From Paraglomus occultum (taxonomy: Eukaryota > Glomeromycota > Glomeromycetes > Paraglomerales > Paraglomeraceae), in assembly GCA_910592205.1 (NCBI GenBank), contig CAJVPJ010001284.1:1-10871 (forward strand): a stretch of DNA of 10,871 bases, given 5' to 3'. Each line of letters begins with the position of its first letter. Position 1 is the stretch's first letter. Positions 7,811-10,871 of the stretch are shown here, piece after piece. Both the position numbers and the translations under genes were made by a program. A model generated the notes under the pieces. It saw only the letters and a program-made list of their open reading frames with translations. It was not told the DNA's origin and did no database searches.

Positions 7811-8053
7811 CTGCAGCTGAATCCAAATCATGGCTATTTCTCAGTTTGGGCAGATCTCCAAGTAGATAAGAGCATACTAGAATGTTTACTTCCCTTTCCG
7901 AGATGTGACAAAGGTTTTCATCATTATCCATGCATTACTAACAGAATTGTCCTTTTCCGCCTCTTTAACAATATCGTTCCCAATGCATCTATGCATCTGG
8001 ATGCTTGTCAAAATCAGCATCACGACATTGCTTGACAAGGTTCTTGTGCGGAA
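7811..8053 (-). pseudogene. Decayed exon-like coding fragment of unknown family
   Basis: Two overlapping minus-strand frames look protein-like. The first (7886-8053) contains GNDIVKEAEKDNSVSNAW and ends KTFVTSRKGK before TAA. The second runs from ATG 7931 to 7811 and reads MDNDENLCHISEREVNILVC, then SYLLGDLPKLRNSHDLDSAA, ending with CAG at a GTATGA donor-like site. A third frame just upstream gives PHKNLVKQCRDADFDKHPDA before a stop. Protein-like reading that hops among three frames suggests a pseudogene with frameshifts. A diverged second copy of the donor end lies at 7476-7545, pointing to a repeated, possibly transposon-borne, gene. No family is recognised. Confidence 0.35.
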
Positions 8054-8679
8054 TTAGGCATTGATGGTTATATCGCGCAAACGCTACGTCAAACAGAGTG
8101 TTTAGGCTAGCAATTCACTCACAAGTGTTGCTGTACATACTTCATCGCTTCCAAGTAATACTAGCATTATCATTGTATAAATTCTTGCGAAAAGCGTTGA
8201 CTCTATTTCGGTAATTTCCAAGTTAGGGATCCATTTCAAGTGTACTCTCTTTGAACTGCCGTCTCTGTTTTGAGAGGCGTTTTGAGTGCATAAGTATTCT
8301 CTGGATCTTAGATTATTCGGTCGGTGTCGACTTGGCTATATCACACGTTTGTTTGATGCTGTTATTCAATACTAATCAAGATATAGTAATTAGTTCATAA
8401 CGCGCAGATGAGGTATAAGTACATCTATGAGTATATTATCAGTATTTGTAGTGACATTCCCTGATTGATTGACGTCAAATCAGTTCTGTGTAGAGGTACA
8501 GTATGTATGCTTGATAGAATACTGGCTTTGTGTTGTTGGAGTTCAAGTATGTTAAAACTGCCAACTCGTCGATTAAATCAATGGCGTTACTTTAAACCAG
8601 CAATTTTGCATTCGTATATAATATTGTCACCAAACCGTATACAAAAAGCAACGAAGGTCCCTAATACGTTCCCCAATTT
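8054..8679. other. Non-coding stretch
   Basis: No gene is supported. A plus-strand open frame at 8465-8695 (76 codons) has no recognisable motif and runs into the inverted-repeat structure at 8680, so I treat it as chance. Confidence 0.5.
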
Positions 8680-8757
8680 ATGGTCTGGCCCATAGCGAAA
8701 TTCAGCCCAATCCAAAATCGGGCTGGTCCAGACCACATATTATTTCGCTAGTCCAGA
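8680..8757. repeat. Composite inverted-repeat structure, possible tiny MITE
   Basis: Three pairs of perfect arms are packed into 78 bp: TGGTCTGG (8681-8688) with CCAGACCA (8728-8735), TAGCGAAAT (8693-8701) with ATTTCGCTA (8742-8750), and CAGCCC (8703-8708) with GGGCTG (8720-8725). A further TCCAGA at 8752-8757 can also pair with TCTGG of the left arm. Thus the left end TCTGGcccaTAGCGAAAT mirrors the right end ATTTCGCTAgTCCAGA, with a second hairpin nested inside. The pairings compete and cannot all form at once. A miniature transposon or paired transposon ends are the likeliest origin. Confidence 0.6.
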
Positions 8758-8848
8758 TTCATGACGTATTTCCCATTTTCCTTCAAAGAATGTGAATAAC
8801 TATTCGGGTGCAACACATTATTATAATTGATACGTAAAGTACTGCACG

Positions 8849-8854
8849 TTTATT
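8849..8854 (-). promoter_or_regulatory. Candidate polyadenylation signal of the U-box/TPR gene
   Basis: The minus strand has AATAAA about 130 nt after the TAA stop at 8983-8985, in AT-rich DNA, a reasonable position for the 3' end of this mRNA. The hexamer alone is weak evidence in such AT-rich sequence. Confidence 0.35.
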
Positions 8855-8982
8855 GAAATGAATAAATAGATAAATGAATACAAAATTTTCAACATGTATT
8901 ACAGACAACATAATTTAACAGAAGAAAACCCATAATTTAGACAAGATGGTAGCCATCATAACCATGTAACTATTCACAACAA

Positions 8983-10871
8983 TTAGTCGACACTAATTGA
9001 GTACACATTTTCATATTCAAACTGCTTGTAATCAATTATTTTTACACTAGTTGAAAGCGTTTCAATTTTCAAACTTTTTGCTTTAGCTTCTAAATCCTTT
9101 CCCAAGTATAAACAAACCCAATAAAAGTCCAAGCGAGACTAAATAAGATTTAACGTCAGAACAATTGATGGATAATGTACGAAAAACTGATCGAGAAAAA
9201 AAAGTTATACTTACATCACTGATAGTGAATTCTATGATAACGTGACCTTCAGAAACAATGTTAATTGCACATGGTAAAATGTACTCGACGTGAGAACCTC
9301 TGGCTTTTATATTTTGAACAGTGTATTGAATAGTCTCAATTGGTGTTTTTATCTGCAAATAATAGCAATTACAATGCAACGGATTTGTGTTATGATTGTA
9401 TGGGTACTTTTTGCAAACTAATATTTGATGTAATACTTACCAAAGTATGTAAATCCACTGATACATCAGATCCATTTTTCAACATAATGCCGAGTTTGTA
9501 TTGGTCTGGAGGTACATAAAAGATTGGTATTCTCAACTGGTATTGAATAATTGATAGGGGCATGTTATATAAAAAACTGTTCCTTAAATGACCAAAAAGT
9601 ATCACATTATCATAAATAAACTTACAGTATTGTTCCAAGAAACCATTAAGCACTCAACATTACTGTTGAATAAGTAATAACAATTAGTATTAGTAATTAT
9701 AAAAACATGATTACAAAAAGTTACATACTTATCACAAAGATCATCCTCATTTTCAATATGACCTTCATAAAAAAAGTGCGCCTTTAGATAGCCTAGTAAG
9801 ACACATAAAATATGTTAATATAAATAAAACACTGAATAAGACTTCATACATTCAAACTTACATTTATGCATATAATATACTTTTTCAAAAAATGCTTCTG
9901 TCTTTTTAAAGCCATTACAATTTTTATACCATTTCATAGCAGTATTGTACCATTGAGTGTATTTCTCTGCTTTAAATTGCTGCTTATATAATGTTGCTTG
10001 CCAATGCCCAACATTATTTAATTTATTCATTGCCTGGTAAGGACAGCTATCCACAAGAATTTTAAACCAATCAATGTCAAACTGCTCAAGTCCAGTGACT
10101 AGTTTATATATTGCAACAAATGCCTGGTGTTGTCTAGATGGATTATGAATATGTTTGATATCTTCTGCAGCTTCTTCCTTATTCCCAAGTTTCAAATGTG
10201 CCATTAAGCTCAAATACCAAGCATGTTCATAAACTTTGTTTACATTAAGAGCTGTTTCAATGTCAAACAGAGCTTTATCAAAGTTTTTCATTCTTAACTT
10301 AATGATTGCTCTATTGCAAAGTGCAGTATAATTTGTGGGATCAGACTGTAGTATTTGTGTGCTATGATCCAAAACATCTCCCAGGTTACCAATATCATAT
10401 GCAATTTTAGACTTTTGCAGTAACCTGTTTATATATGGCATTTTTATTGTCTTGCGGATTGCATTCCAAGTGGCTCCAAAATCATGGCTTTTTCTGCTCA
10501 TTCTCCTTCTTGGTTTTCTAAGATCATTGTGTTCTTTAACTAGTTCTGATACTGCATTGGGGCCAGCACCCAAGATGCTTGTATTCTGATTGGTTTTCCC
10601 CATAATATATTGTTGAATATTTTTGTATATTGTTTGCTGTGGCAGATAATATACATCAGTTGCCTTGAACTCAGTTCTGCAGTATGGACATTCCAGTTTG
10701 GTCAAGGATAAAAGAACCTTTGGGCTTATAAAATGCTGGCAACTTAGCTGATACATATCCTCTATTTCTTCACAAGTAATTGCACATGTTAGATCTTCCC
10801 CAATCAAGTCACTTGGATTGTCAAGAGCCTTTTCCTTCCCTTTCCCTTTCCCCTTTCCTTTCTCATTCTCA
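8983..10871 (-). CDS. U-box/RING-like + TPR protein, six exons, 5' end beyond window
   Basis: Exons are 10871-9862, 9792-9729, 9662-9626, 9536-9441, 9352-9215 and 9138-8983. Every intron is GT-AG (69, 66, 89, 88 and 76 nt), all five with GTAAGT or GTATGT donors. Joined, they give 499 residues ending in TAA, open at the right edge. Residues 1-14 are a Lys-Gly repeat. Residues 27-75 resemble a U-box/RING: DLTCAITCEEIED, LSCQH and LECPYCRTEF, followed by YYLPQQTIYKN. The middle Cys pair of a RING is absent (FISP), so full zinc binding is doubtful. RKPRRRMSRK at 118-127 is basic. Residues about 152-241 form TPR-type helix pairs (NYTALCNRAIIKLRMKNFDK). Residues about 371-499 look beta-rich and are unknown to me. 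The likely role is ubiquitin ligase or co-chaperone-like scaffold, an inference from domain order. Confidence 0.75.
9537..9625 (-). other. Third intron of the U-box/TPR gene, acceptor uncertain
   Basis: The donor ACT|GTAAGT is strong. Two nearer AGs (TTTAAG at 9583 and AACAG at 9577) would give introns of 43-49 nt, and the following frame would hit TAA within five codons. The AG of CAATACCAG at 9537 keeps phase 0 and gives 89 nt, in line with the other introns of 66-88 nt. The protein-like sequence NMPLSIIQYQ just before that AG argues for a nearer acceptor plus a one-base indel in the 6-base A/T run at 9571-9576. Confidence 0.5.
10826..10871. repeat. Purine-rich GGGAAA tandem repeat coding Lys-Gly
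   Basis: On the minus strand, GGAAAG/GGGAAA hexamers repeat about five times and encode alternating Lys and Gly at the N-terminal side of the U-box/RING-like domain. It is in frame with the gene, so it is probably a low-complexity coding segment rather than an intron; the true start lies beyond the window. Confidence 0.6.

Noticed and set aside
8465-8695. Plus-strand open frame of 76 codons
   Set aside because: No motif, ends inside a composite inverted repeat, and codon content looks random.
9353-9440. Reading through the introns of the U-box/TPR gene as separate small ORFs (9083-9379, 9390-9653)
   Set aside because: Each contains a clear GTAAGT donor followed by low-complexity sequence, and removal of the introns joins them into one continuous frame.

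Overview
The window looks like AT-rich nuclear DNA from a eukaryote with short introns. The bases show GT-AG introns of roughly 64-92 nt, a large share of non-coding DNA, decayed transposon pieces and no bacterial gene layout. An arbuscular mycorrhizal fungus (Glomeromycotina, Rhizophagus-like) is my best guess. It rests on a TLDc-like domain, a U-box/RING-like + TPR protein, Lys-Glu-rich pentapeptide repeats and Tc1/mariner relics in low-GC DNA. The assignment is an inference from recalled family content, not proved by any single feature.

Layout. 1-267: decayed Tc1/mariner transposase relic on the minus strand, running off the left edge. 268-1740: AT-rich DNA with no gene recognised. 1741-1992: palindromic, GGGGAA-rich element that looks like a MITE. 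1993-3248: no gene recognised, but two short palindromic structures. 3249-3623: minus-strand end of a TLDc-domain gene, with the rest of the gene missing or unrecognised. 3890-5126: no gene.

5127-6526 is a denser, more GC-rich block. It holds a minus-strand Lys/Glu pentapeptide-repeat ORF and a plus-strand hendecad coiled-coil gene whose ATG overlaps it head-to-head. Inside the coiled-coil gene sits a three-exon fragment of a retropepsin-like aspartic protease gene. The coiled-coil reading resumes after this fragment, at 6420-6526, with one missing A.

6527-8680 is mostly non-coding, with decayed minus-strand coding pieces between 7476 and 8053, two of which are diverged copies of one another. 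8680-8757 is a small composite inverted-repeat structure. 8983-10871 carries the best gene in the window: a six-exon minus-strand gene for a U-box/RING-like + TPR protein with a probable beta-rich C-terminal domain, open at the right edge.

The genes do not form a pathway that I can recognise. The strongest observations are the complete 3' exon structure of the U-box/TPR gene and the split coiled-coil/protease locus, which records gene-fragment insertion at the DNA level because introns are retained.
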